Assembly: GCA_905221605.1 (NCBI GenBank)
Contig: CAJNDS010000246.1
Location: 123,554-187,553, forward strand
Reading direction: 5' to 3'
DNA: 64,000 nt
Source: Symbiodinium natans
Taxonomy: Eukaryota > Sar > Dinophyceae > Suessiales > Symbiodiniaceae
Shown: positions 45,006 to 53,381 of the stretch, one piece after another
Numbering within the stretch: position 1 is the stretch's first letter
Layout of the letters: every line of letters starts with the position of its first letter
The notes under the pieces: generated by a model
What the model was told of the DNA's origin: nothing
The model's database searches: none
Seen by the model: the letters and a program-made list of their open reading frames with translations, nothing else
Program-made: the position numbers and the translations under genes

Positions 45006-45300
45006 CCCGACAGCCCTAAAACCCTAAACTTCCCAATGACCCAAGACATCGAGCACTTTTAACTTTTCTGGACGCTGCAATTTTCTTTCCATTTGCAAAC
45101 TGCAAAAAAACCTTACGCCCTACGCGCTAACCCGTTAAACCCGAAACCCTAAACATTTGTTGCAGCTCTGACCAAGTAGCTCGCGCCGGGTTATGGAGTC
45201 ACGATCACATTACCCGCACAGGTTTCTGGGCGGTTTTTGACAAGGTCTTTTTGCACCAAAAGAGGGCCAAATTTGCTTAGGGTAACCCTAAACCCTAGAA
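45006..45300 (-). repeat. Degenerate telomere-like segment (CCCTAAA)
   Basis: CCCTAAA-type motifs occur at 45012-45029, 45137-45157 and 45282-45297, separated by unique DNA. The orientation is opposite to the tracts at 5.7 and 19.9 kb. Confidence 0.6.
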
Positions 45301-45705
45301 AGACTAGATCAGCAGCCCCATTTTATTAGTCTCCGTTCTTCGTTCTTTCTTCTTGCCGGCAACTGAACAGATAAGCAGCCCCATTTTGTTAGTGTCCGTT
45401 TTGTTGCTGTGAACTGAAAGACTAGATCAGCAGCCCCATTTTGCTAGTCTCCGTTCTTTTGCTGTGAACTGAAAGACTAGACCAGCAGCCCCATTTTGAT
45501 AGTCTCCGTTCTTCGTTCTTTCTTCTTGCCGGCAACTGAACAGATAAGCAGCCCCATTTTGTAAGTCTCCGTTTTGTTGCTGTGAACTGAAGGACTAGAT
45601 CAGCATTTTGTTAGTCTCCGTTCTTCGTTCTTTCTTCTTGCCGGCAACTGAACAGATAAGCAGCCCCATGTTGTTAGTCTCCGTTTTTTCGTGTGAACTG
45701 AAGGA
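45301..45705 (+). repeat. Tandem repeat, 55-62-bp units, about 7 copies
   Basis: The core CAGCCCCATTTTGTTAGTC with TCCGTT recurs about every 55-62 bp, alternating between two spacers (CGTTCTTTCTTCTTGCCGGC and TTGCTGTGAACTGAAAGAC). Confidence 0.9.
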
Positions 45706-46300
45706 CCAACTCTTGGCGCGAGCTATTTGGTCATGGCGCGAGCTATTTGGTCAAGTTCAAAGAGCTCAATATACTTAGCTGGGTATGGTCAAGTTCCAAG
45801 AGCTCTCAGCTACAACCAGCTAAATTGCAGCTCTTTGAACTTGGGGCGAGCTATTTAGTCATGGCGCGAGCTATTTAGTCATGGCGCGAGCTATTTGGTC
45901 AAGTTCAAAGAGCTCAATGTACTTGACCAAATAGCTCGCGCCATGACCAATTAGCTCGCGCACATTGAGCTCTTTGAACTTGACCAAATAGCTCGCGCCA
46001 CAGCTACAACCAGCTAAATTGCAGCTCTTTGAACTTGGCGCGAGCTATTTAGTCATGGCGCGAGCTACTTGGTCCAGGGGGTTTGAAGAGTATTATACAC
46101 CGGCATTTCGTCTTACGTCTCAAAAGCACGTTCTTGTTTAAGTAAATTGAGATGGCTGTGCTGATTCTTTCGGAACACTGCTTTGCAACATTGCTGTGGG
46201 GGGCAGCTACAACCAGCTAAATTGCAGCTCTTTGAACTTGGCGCGAGCTATTTAGTCATGGCACGAGCTATTTGGTCCAGGGGGTTTGAAGAGCATTATA
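45706..46300. repeat. Interleaved direct and inverted GGCGCGAGCTATTTGGTCA repeats
   Basis: At least ten copies of GGCGCGAGCTATTT[GA]GTCA occur in both orientations. Three copies of a longer block (AGCTACAACCAGCTAAATTG followed by CAGCTCTTTGAACTTGG) begin near 45810, 46010 and 46206. Two copies of GGGGGTTTGAAGAGNATTAT follow some blocks (46078 and 46280). No coding is seen. Confidence 0.85.
45881..45944. repeat. Perfect hairpin, 24-bp arms, 16-bp loop
   Basis: The arm at 45881-45904 is the exact reverse complement of 45921-45944, so a stable stem-loop can form. Confidence 0.95.
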
Positions 46301-46820
46301 CACCGGCATTTCAGGGAGCGTGCTCCTGAGATCAACTAACGACCCTTTTCTCGAATGCGAAGCAGAAGGGTTCCCGAACAAAGAGGTTGGCGGTCTGGGG
46401 GTCGAATCGGAAACCGGCAAGATGAACGGGCGTTCGCAATCGGTCACGGTGTTCATGATCGTTGATTTTTGGACACCTCCGGAGCTGTACTTGGGGGAGT
46501 CTAGTTCGTTTCGGCACCTTCTTGGCTATGCGACGTTTGAAAACCCTGCGTTTTTGCATTGGTGCATTTTTTGGCTTATGTTACGGTTGAAAAGTGTTGA
46601 AAAACCATGCGTTTTGGCACCTTTCCGAAAAGTGTTGAATAACCCTGCGTTTTGGCACGGTTTTTTGGTTATGTCATGTTTTCAAGTGTTGAGATCAGTG
46701 TTGACAAAAACCGGCATAGGCATCAAAAAAAAAAATAATAAGCATCAAAAAGAAAAATAATAGGGATCAATAAAAAAATAATAGGCATCAAAAAAAAAAA
46801 TAAGCCATCCGGCCCACCTG
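46301..46820. other. No gene recognised; A-rich and internally repetitive
   Basis: Loosely repeated TGCGTTTTGGCAC motifs (46545-46660) are followed by an A-rich repeat (GGCATCAAAAAAAAAAATAAT type, about 46716-46803). The 146-codon open frame here is not convincing. Confidence 0.5.
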
Positions 46821-47010
46821 CGTGGTCCTCTGGTCCCGTGGTCCTCTGGTCCCGTGATCCTCTGGTCCCGTGGTCCTCTGGTCCCGTGGTCCTCTGGTCC
46901 CGTGGTCCTCTGGTCCCGTGGTCCTCTGGTCCCGTGGTCCTCTGGTCCCGTGGTCCCCTGGTCTTGTGGTTCCCTGGTCCTGTGGTCCTCTGGTCTGCTT
47001 GTCTGTCCGC
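46821..47010 (+). repeat. 16-bp minisatellite GTGGTCCTCTGGTCCC
   Basis: About 11 copies, degenerating at the right end (GTCTTGTGGTTCCCTGG). Confidence 0.9.
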
Positions 47011-47117
47011 CTGGTCCTGCGGGTCCTATGCGTATAAATAAATAATTAAATTAGACAAATAAGTAAAAATCAATAAATATAAATATATATTATATACGCA
47101 CGATAGTGAAGGCCAAC

Positions 47118-47124
47118 GTGTGTG

Positions 47125-47156
<32 letters not shown>

Positions 47157-47520
47157 TGTATGTATGTATGTATGTATGTATGTATGTATGTATGTATGTA
47201 TGTATGTATGTATGTATGTATGTATGTATGTGCATATATATATATATATATATACATATTACATAATACACATTACATTACACATTACCTATTATATACT
47301 ATACATTATACATTATACATTATATATTATATATTATATATTATGTATTATGTATTACGTATTCTGTATTATGTATTATGTATTATGTATTATGTATTAA
47401 TTATGTATTATGAATTCTATATTATGTTTTATGTTTTATGTACTATGTATTATGAATTATATATTATATGTTTTATATTATGTATTATGCATTATGTATC
47501 ATATATTTATTATGTCGTAT
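47118..47520. repeat. GTAT and TA microsatellites with AT-rich flank
   Basis: (TATG)n runs from about 47125 to 47232, (TA)n from 47235 to 47253, then degenerate ATTATGTATT units to about 47520. Tyr/Val/Cys/Met open frames in it are artefacts of the repeat. Confidence 0.9.
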
Positions 47521-47625
47521 GTACTTGTGAGCAGGTCAAAGCATGCATGGAGTGCTTGCTTAGTGCTAGTGCAGCGTGTTGTTTTCCTTTGCATGCGTAG
47601 TTTTGCAATTCGTAACAACGCCAAT

Positions 47626-47638
47626 ATTTTGGCTCAAG
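47626..47638 (+). other. Relict spliced-leader 3' end
   Basis: ATTTTGGCTCAAG is identical to the last 13 nt of the conserved 22-nt dinoflagellate spliced leader, and GCC at 47620-47622 could be the preceding bases after a 3-nt insertion. Relict leaders mark genomic copies derived from trans-spliced mRNA. It lies about 365 bp upstream of the Ty3-like gag ATG on the same strand. Confidence 0.6.
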
Positions 47639-48003
47639 TACCGAGCTTGTGCCTTTGAGCACGGTAGTTTCGTACAGTAGCTCTTAGGTTGCTGTGCGGT
47701 CCGACCGGACGCACTCAGGCGTAGCTGCACAAGTGCTTGAACTCGCGAAGTCGTAAAACAGCGTGGCCGGGCTGTGATTGCATTGGCTTAGTGCAAGTCC
47801 AGTGCTGGTCGACTTCACAATTGGGGGCTGTTCTGGGAAACGTACAGCTCTTGTGCCTACGGCCCGAGTGGGCAAGCATTGCTTTGCTTGTCTGTCGCGG
47901 TCCGTGACCTGGACGCGTGGACTGTGTGCCACGCTTGCGGCCTGTTAACCAAGGCGCGGCGCTTCGTGTGCCACGCCTGCGGCTTGCTAACCAAGGCGCG
48001 GCG
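47639..48003. other. Leader region upstream of the Ty3-like gag
   Basis: Unique DNA followed by a copy of the dispersed GC-rich motif (47896-47917) and a tandem duplication of about 36 bp (47927-47999) containing GTGCCACGC and TAACCAAGGCGCGGCG. A G-run flanked by AATT and then TGTTCTGGG near 47819-47840 resembles a polypurine tract against an LTR start. No matching second LTR was found, so no LTR is called. Confidence 0.5.
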
Positions 48004-51000
48004 ATGTCCGCAGAGGTTGCAGGTCAGGCCGAGGGCGTCACCCTCCTCGAAGCGATCGAGGGTGGAGACGTTCCCTATCCCGAGCGGATGAGCTACGTCG
48101 CTTGGCTTAAGTGGCGTAGGGAGACTGGCAGCCGTCCGTTGTCCAAGCGGGATGGGATCAGTACTACGCCAGAGCAAGAGGCGGCTCTCTGGCGAAAGGT
48201 CATGAAGTTCCTCCACGACGCCGAAGACGAGGACGAGGATGAGGAGGAAGAAGAAGAGGACTCCGAGCTAGTCCCTGAGGCCTCGGGCGCTGGAGGTGAC
48301 AGTCCGCCGCGGGTGGACGTCAGCGCCGCGGCTAGGGAGCTGGCCATGGTCCCTACCGGTGCTGCCTATGTCCCTGCTACGGCACCAGGGTCCCGCCCGG
48401 CGGGACCGTCCGGTCCGCCGTCGACAGCAGGTTCAGTGCCAGGCACCGCAGAGGGCTTACAGGCGGAGCTGCGCGCGATTTTCCGTCCAGACCAAGAACC
48501 GGTCGCGGACTACTTGACGCGCGTTTCGCGGATTGTCCTCGCGCTCAAAGCGCATGGAGTCACGGTGAGCTCCCGTGACCTTGACGCCTTAAGCACCAAA
48601 GCCACCCTCCTTGCGGATGAGTTCTCGAAGATAGGCGGGGACTGGCATCCGACAAAGATGGTCCGTCGGCTGCGGACCAGGTTCTCGGTCGCGGCTTTGC
48701 GCGGTGGCGAGGACCCCGAAGACGCAGAGGAGATTCAGCGTGAAATCCAATGCATCGGGGAGCTTATCCTCGCGCTAGGGGGAAAAGAAAGCTCGAGCCA
48801 AGAGAAGGTTTGGAGCTCCCCGTCCGATGTGCCAGTTGAAGCCGTGGGGCCGCGTTCCCCAGGGCTCCCACAGCCTGCGACTGCAGGTGGGTTGGGGGTA
48901 GGTTTGGACCGTGGAGGTTTGCACACTGCCGAGGTTGCAGGTGGTCCTTCCGCGGCCCGTGACCTGGGCGCGACGGACGGCGATTCCCCTTTGCGCGCAA
49001 AGCTCGCGGCGCTGGAGATGGAGATAGAAGCCCTGAAGCGAGGTTCAGACGGCGGACGGCGGAGGTTCGAAGCGCTGAAAGAAGCGTTAGCGCAAAGGGG
49101 CGGGCAAAGCTCCATAACGACGGTCAAAACTGACCTCACGTGGCCGACGCTGACCGACGACAAGTCGGACGCGCGAGACGTTGTCCTGTTCTACGAGGAG
49201 TTCGAGGACGTCTGCGCGCTCGCCAACAACTGTCGCGGTATGAGTGCGCGCGAGAAGCTGCTAGCGCTACGCGGGCGCTGCCGCGGCTCGCGCATGAAGA
49301 CGTACACGAACGCCTACCGCGCAGCGTGGAAGTCGGGAGAGGTTCTCTCCGACCCACAGGCAGTGTACGACCGCATCAAGAACAAGCACTTGATGTTCGG
49401 GGAATCGCGGGAGGAAAGAGAAGTCCGCGTGGATGGTGAGCATGCCTCCCTCGCTAAGGGCAAGCTCACAGGCCACCAATTCGAGCCTTTGTTTGAGGCG
49501 TCGATCGCGGACCTTGAGGCGGTGGGTCTTGGGAAGACCCCACGAGAGTTGTATCTCTCGTACCTCCGCAAGATGCCCCCGTATCTCCAAAAGGAGATAC
49601 GTAACGACAAGCGGTTGTGGCCCGGCGATCCCAAGGACGGCGGGCTGAGAGGGCCGCAGACTTGGGAGGAGAGCCACAAAGTCGTCTTGGAGTACGAACA
49701 GAGGGAAGCAGCGCACCGAGCTGTTTCCCACTCTGTGTACTCCACGACCGGCTCTCCAAGCGCGGACCCGTCGGTCGCGCTAGCCGAGGCTCAGAAGGAG
49801 ATTCGGAGCCTCAAGGCCGCCGCTAAGGCTGCTGCTAAGGGAGCAGCTGCCGTGGCCAAGGCTGGCGCGGATCAGACGTTTGCCGCTGCGTCGAAGGGAG
49901 CTGGCAAAGGAGCGGACAAGAAGATCTGCTTCCACTTTCGCGACCACGGGAATTGCCCGAAAGGGGATGCCTGCCCGTTCAGCCACGACAAGGAGCTTCG
50001 CAGAAAAGCTCTCGCGGCCAAGAAGGGTGACCAAACCTTTGCTACGACGAAAGGCAAGGGCAAAGGGAAGGGAGGTGGCAAGGCAAAGGCCAGCGCTAAG
50101 CCTAAGGCTGCGGCCAAAGGCGCGGCAAAGCCACCAGGCACTGTTTGCCCCTTTTTCTCCAAGAATGGGTCGTGCAAGAAGGGAGCCAGCTGCGACATGG
50201 TCCACAACCTGACAACCTCAGGAGGGACGCCGGCCTTGCCTGCCAACTGGGCCGCGCCCTCCGGGGCTTCCATGTCCAACCCCTTCGCCGCGTTCAGTGT
50301 CCAGATAGGCAGCTCAGGCGTCCAGGCAGGCGTCTCAAGAGCCGCAGGACGCGCCGCGGTGCAGCAGCACGCGCTTCCGTTGAGCAAGGGTGGGCGGGAC
50401 AAGTTCGCCACCCTGGACGATCTGCCGAAGGACTGGTGGAACCTGGCGGACAACGAGCCAGGAGGCTACCAGTACAGAACGGTAGTCCAGGTGCTCGACC
50501 GTAAGGTCGAGTGCATGCTCGACGGATGCGCTGGCGCAAACCACGTGACAGAGGAACTCGTGGTGGGCATGATGAACCGGGCTGCAGAGCTGGGGATCGG
50601 TACCGAAGATCCCGGCTTCCCGGTCGTGAGACTCGAAAAGTGGGTCCACCCCGAATATGTGCATGGCATTGCTTCGGGAGCCCCCGTTCCTCTGAAGGGG
50701 GCAGCAGTCTTGCGCGTCACGCTGCTGGAAGGCAGGACGGCGGACGACTGTCGCCCCAACACTGAAATTTTCGTGCGATGCAAAATCGCAGCCGGCGGCA
50801 GAGCGTTGGACTGCGCCGGAAGGATGGGCCTGGGCTTCAGGCCGGGTCCCGACTTTCACGTCCTCGACACGCTGGGAATCAGAATGCCCAGGTGCGAGGA
50901 TCACAGCAAGACCCGGAAGGACAGGGCCTACGCCTTCAAAGCGCGGTTGTCGAGCCTGGACGACGCGTCATGCACCGAGCCTGGGGGCGGAAGCCGGGAG

Positions 51001-51717
51001 CTCCTCCGCTACGACGGGGAAGAGCCTCTCGAGCTCTCGCCAGGCGACGGGGTGCTGGTGCCTGTCGTGCGGGAGCAAGGAGTCTCCGCAGAGGGATCCC
51101 TGTCCGAGGTAGTGCTTCCGGTGGAATGCGGGGTCGAGGCCGTACCAGGCCTTTGGCCCACAGGAGAGGGAAAGGGGTTTGTGTTGCTCGCAGCCCAAGA
51201 GTGTGATCACTCTCTCCAGCCGGGCGAGGTTGTTGCGGAAGTGCGTTCCGGCCTCGTAAGCACTGCGGCCTGTGGTTGTGGCGCGGTTGAGACGGTTTTC
51301 GAGTCGGAGCCGTCTCCGCAGGCATGTGCGGATTGTGGGGTCGCCGTTGCCTCGGTTGACCACGACCCGTGCTTTGCTTGCGGGTCCGCGTCCAGGGCCG
51401 CGGCAAGAAGCTTCCAAGGTTGTTCCTCGTGTGCGCGGTCCTTTGGGCGGCTGCGTACCGGCGCCAGGATCGGTGTGCTATCGGTCCTTGCTGCGGTGAC
51501 TGTTCTCGCTTCGGTGTGGGGCGGGAGCGGCCCGGTTGGGCGCCCTGTTGAGGAGCCTGGAGTGCTTACTTGCTTGGACCACCTTCCAAGCGTCGACAGC
51601 TGGTGGGAGGCGCCGGGTGGTTACGCGTCTGTGTGGGGTAGGCGCCCTGCGCAGAAGGACCTTGGGACCTGGCGGTCGAGAAGGCGCCTTACGAAACGTG
51701 CTTGCTTCAGCGCGTAG
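48004..51717 (+). CDS. Ty3-like gag with CCCH fingers and protease-like domain
   Basis: I chose the ATG at 48004; the frame is open to 47917 but only from a GTG and through a duplicated leader. An acidic run (about residues 74-90) is followed by a gag-like helical region. Two CCCH zinc fingers (residues 641-661, FHFRDHGNCPKGDACPFSH; 714-734, FFSKNGSCKKGASCDMVH) flank Lys/Gly/Ala-rich RNA-binding tails. A retropepsin-like domain follows, with MLDGCAGANHV around Asp840 and a downstream HVLDTLGIRMPR. The active site reads D-G-C instead of D-[ST]-G, so activity is doubtful. The C-terminus has Cys pairs (CADCGVAV, CFACGSAS) and one likely transmembrane segment (about 1157-1175). It ends 16 bp inside the next frame (-1). 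Confidence 0.85.
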   Translation: MSAEVAGQAEGVTLLEAIEGGDVPYPERMSYVAWLKWRRETGSRPLSKRDGISTTPEQEAALWRKVMKFLHDAEDEDEDEEEEEEDSELVPEASGAGGDSPPRVDVSAAARELAMVPTGAAYVPATAPGSRPAGPSGPPSTAGSVPGTAEGLQAELRAIFRPDQEPVADYLTRVSRIVLALKAHGVTVSSRDLDALSTKATLLADEFSKIGGDWHPTKMVRRLRTRFSVAALRGGEDPEDAEEIQREIQCIGELILALGGKESSSQEKVWSSPSDVPVEAVGPRSPGLPQPATAGGLGVGLDRGGLHTAEVAGGPSAARDLGATDGDSPLRAKLAALEMEIEALKRGSDGGRRRFEALKEALAQRGGQSSITTVKTDLTWPTLTDDKSDARDVVLFYEEFEDVCALANNCRGMSAREKLLALRGRCRGSRMKTYTNAYRAAWKSGEVLSDPQAVYDRIKNKHLMFGESREEREVRVDGEHASLAKGKLTGHQFEPLFEASIADLEAVGLGKTPRELYLSYLRKMPPYLQKEIRNDKRLWPGDPKDGGLRGPQTWEESHKVVLEYEQREAAHRAVSHSVYSTTGSPSADPSVALAEAQKEIRSLKAAAKAAAKGAAAVAKAGADQTFAAASKGAGKGADKKICFHFRDHGNCPKGDACPFSHDKELRRKALAAKKGDQTFATTKGKGKGKGGGKAKASAKPKAAAKGAAKPPGTVCPFFSKNGSCKKGASCDMVHNLTTSGGTPALPANWAAPSGASMSNPFAAFSVQIGSSGVQAGVSRAAGRAAVQQHALPLSKGGRDKFATLDDLPKDWWNLADNEPGGYQYRTVVQVLDRKVECMLDGCAGANHVTEELVVGMMNRAAELGIGTEDPGFPVVRLEKWVHPEYVHGIASGAPVPLKGAAVLRVTLLEGRTADDCRPNTEIFVRCKIAAGGRALDCAGRMGLGFRPGPDFHVLDTLGIRMPRCEDHSKTRKDRAYAFKARLSSLDDASCTEPGGGSRELLRYDGEEPLELSPGDGVLVPVVREQGVSAEGSLSEVVLPVECGVEAVPGLWPTGEGKGFVLLAAQECDHSLQPGEVVAEVRSGLVSTAACGCGAVETVFESEPSPQACADCGVAVASVDHDPCFACGSASRAAARSFQGCSSCARSFGRLRTGARIGVLSVLAAVTVLASVWGGSGPVGRPVEEPGVLTCLDHLPSVDSWWEAPGGYASVWGRRPAQKDLGTWRSRRRLTKRACFSA

Positions 51718-53381
51718 GTGAGGCGTGGCGTCTCTGGGACACGAGGGATTTGCGTGTGGCGGAAAGCGTTGCGTGCAGCGATGAGGTTCCAGTCACCGAA
51801 CGCCTCGCGGTCTTTAGGACGCGCAAGGGGCCACGCTGGGCTGGCTGGCGTGAGGGATCGGCCACTGCTGGGAGAGGCGCAAGTGACGCTGTGCGCCCAG
51901 CAGACGCGGTCGATACGGCGCGCTGCCCGAGCTATCATATCGTGGAGAGCTGGGACATCGAGAAGATGATCGAAGAGCCTCCAACGGACTACTATTATGA
52001 GAAGCTCGCGGCAGATATGCGCGCCCGGCACCCTAAAGCGTGCCCGCACCTCCTCGACCACCTCGTTTCCTTAGAGGGTTTCCTAGATAAGTCAATCTTG
52101 TTTGGCTTCTCCTTTGGAATCAGCAAGGCCGAAGTTTGTGTCTCCAAAGGCAAGCTCCTGGGACACAACATTGGGCGGGACGGGAGTTCGCCTGACGAAG
52201 AGCGTTGTCAGGCGGTGATTGACTTTCCCCCGCTCTGGGAGAAGCTTCACATTCAGCAATTTTTGGGTTGCGCAAACTGGTTGCGCGGCTACCTGCCTGT
52301 TGAGTATGGGCACGCAGCCAAGATTTTAGGGCAGTGGCAGAAGCCAGGCGCCGTCTTTCCTGAAGGCGGGCTGGGCTCAGCCGCCACCGAGGGTTGCAAA
52401 GCCTTTAAAGCGATTAAGCGCATGATGCAGAATCGCATCAATTTGGCTACCTTCGATGAGGCCTCTGCTGCGGATGGGTCGTGTCCCCTTGAGCAGATCG
52501 CGGATGCGTCGGGCATCGCGGTAGGGGGCAGCGTCGTGCAGATGACGCGTGACTTGAGCCAGCTCAAAGTGCTTATGACGCACTCGAAGAGCTTGACCCC
52601 CGCGCAGCAGAACTGGCCGCCCTTGATACAGGAAGCGTTTGCTCAGCTCGAGGTAAAGCGGGCGACACGCCGCATGTTTGGCTCTATTCGGACTCTGTGT
52701 TGGACAGATCATGCCAACCTTACCCGAGCGCAAACGTCGGACATCGGAATGGATCCGAAACTCGTCCGGTGGGTTGCGGAAATCCTTATGGATGGGTCCG
52801 AAATAAGGAGCCTTAGCGGTCGCTCAGCGACGCTGGGTGACAGTTTTAGCCGCAATCCCAAGGATCGGGACGCGCTCCTTGCGGCGAGGACGAAGGACCT
52901 CGAGGGCCTTTCGGGCCAACTCCGAGGTTTCGACCTGGACCAGTACCTCGGAGAGGGTACTGAGGGGGACGGTCCCGTGCCCTGGGCGGTCGGCAACGAC
53001 GCCGTCCCAGAGCCTGCGGGCCGTGTCCAGGCCGCGGCTGTGCCGATGTGCGTCGTCGCAGCCCTTCCGGTGCGCGTCATGGTTGTCTTTGACTACGCGC
53101 GTTGGAAAGAGCAGGACGCAGAGCTGACTGAGATCAGGCGCGTCTTCCAAGCGAGCCTCCCTGGAGTTTCTGTGGCTGTCAGGGGTTGTTGGGGTCCGTT
53201 TGAGGATACCGACGGTCTTGCCTCGCATTTTGATTGCGGGGCCGGCAGGCTCGCAGGGACCAAGAAGATCAAGCGGATCAGGGTCGACTTGCTCACTTCG
53301 TGTGCCAAGGTTCTTAGGGAAGCTTCGGGGTTTCGTCCGCAGTTCCTCGTAGGACTTGGACAAGGCGGGCTGGTTCCTTAG
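51702..53381 (+). CDS. RT thumb and RNase H of the Ty3-like element
   Basis: The nominal start is a TTG inside the gag frame, so this is likely made by frameshift or was once continuous. No classic slippery heptamer is visible in the 16-bp overlap. Residues about 117-215 form the RT thumb: FGFSFGISKAEVCVSKG, KLLGHNIGRDGSSPDEERC, IQQFLGCANWLRGY. RNase H covers about 250-385, with catalytic candidates Asp268 (ADASGIAVGG), Glu311, Asp336 (CWTDHANL) and Asp380 (TLGDSFSRNP). A region containing RVDLLTSCAKVLREASGF ends the frame and reads on naturally into the next one. There is no palm domain, YVDD or first RT aspartate here; the expected upstream half of RT is missing. Confidence 0.85.
   Translation: MLQRVGEAWRLWDTRDLRVAESVACSDEVPVTERLAVFRTRKGPRWAGWREGSATAGRGASDAVRPADAVDTARCPSYHIVESWDIEKMIEEPPTDYYYEKLAADMRARHPKACPHLLDHLVSLEGFLDKSILFGFSFGISKAEVCVSKGKLLGHNIGRDGSSPDEERCQAVIDFPPLWEKLHIQQFLGCANWLRGYLPVEYGHAAKILGQWQKPGAVFPEGGLGSAATEGCKAFKAIKRMMQNRINLATFDEASAADGSCPLEQIADASGIAVGGSVVQMTRDLSQLKVLMTHSKSLTPAQQNWPPLIQEAFAQLEVKRATRRMFGSIRTLCWTDHANLTRAQTSDIGMDPKLVRWVAEILMDGSEIRSLSGRSATLGDSFSRNPKDRDALLAARTKDLEGLSGQLRGFDLDQYLGEGTEGDGPVPWAVGNDAVPEPAGRVQAAAVPMCVVAALPVRVMVVFDYARWKEQDAELTEIRRVFQASLPGVSVAVRGCWGPFEDTDGLASHFDCGAGRLAGTKKIKRIRVDLLTSCAKVLREASGFRPQFLVGLGQGGLVP

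Noticed and set aside
47106-47600. 164-codon Tyr/Val/Cys/Met-rich open frame
   Set aside because: It is the translation of (TATG)n and degenerate ATTATGTATT DNA.
47815-47845. Possible LTR start of the Ty3-like element (G-run then TGTTCTGGG)
   Set aside because: No second copy of the following sequence was found in the window, and no primer-binding site matched a tRNA end.
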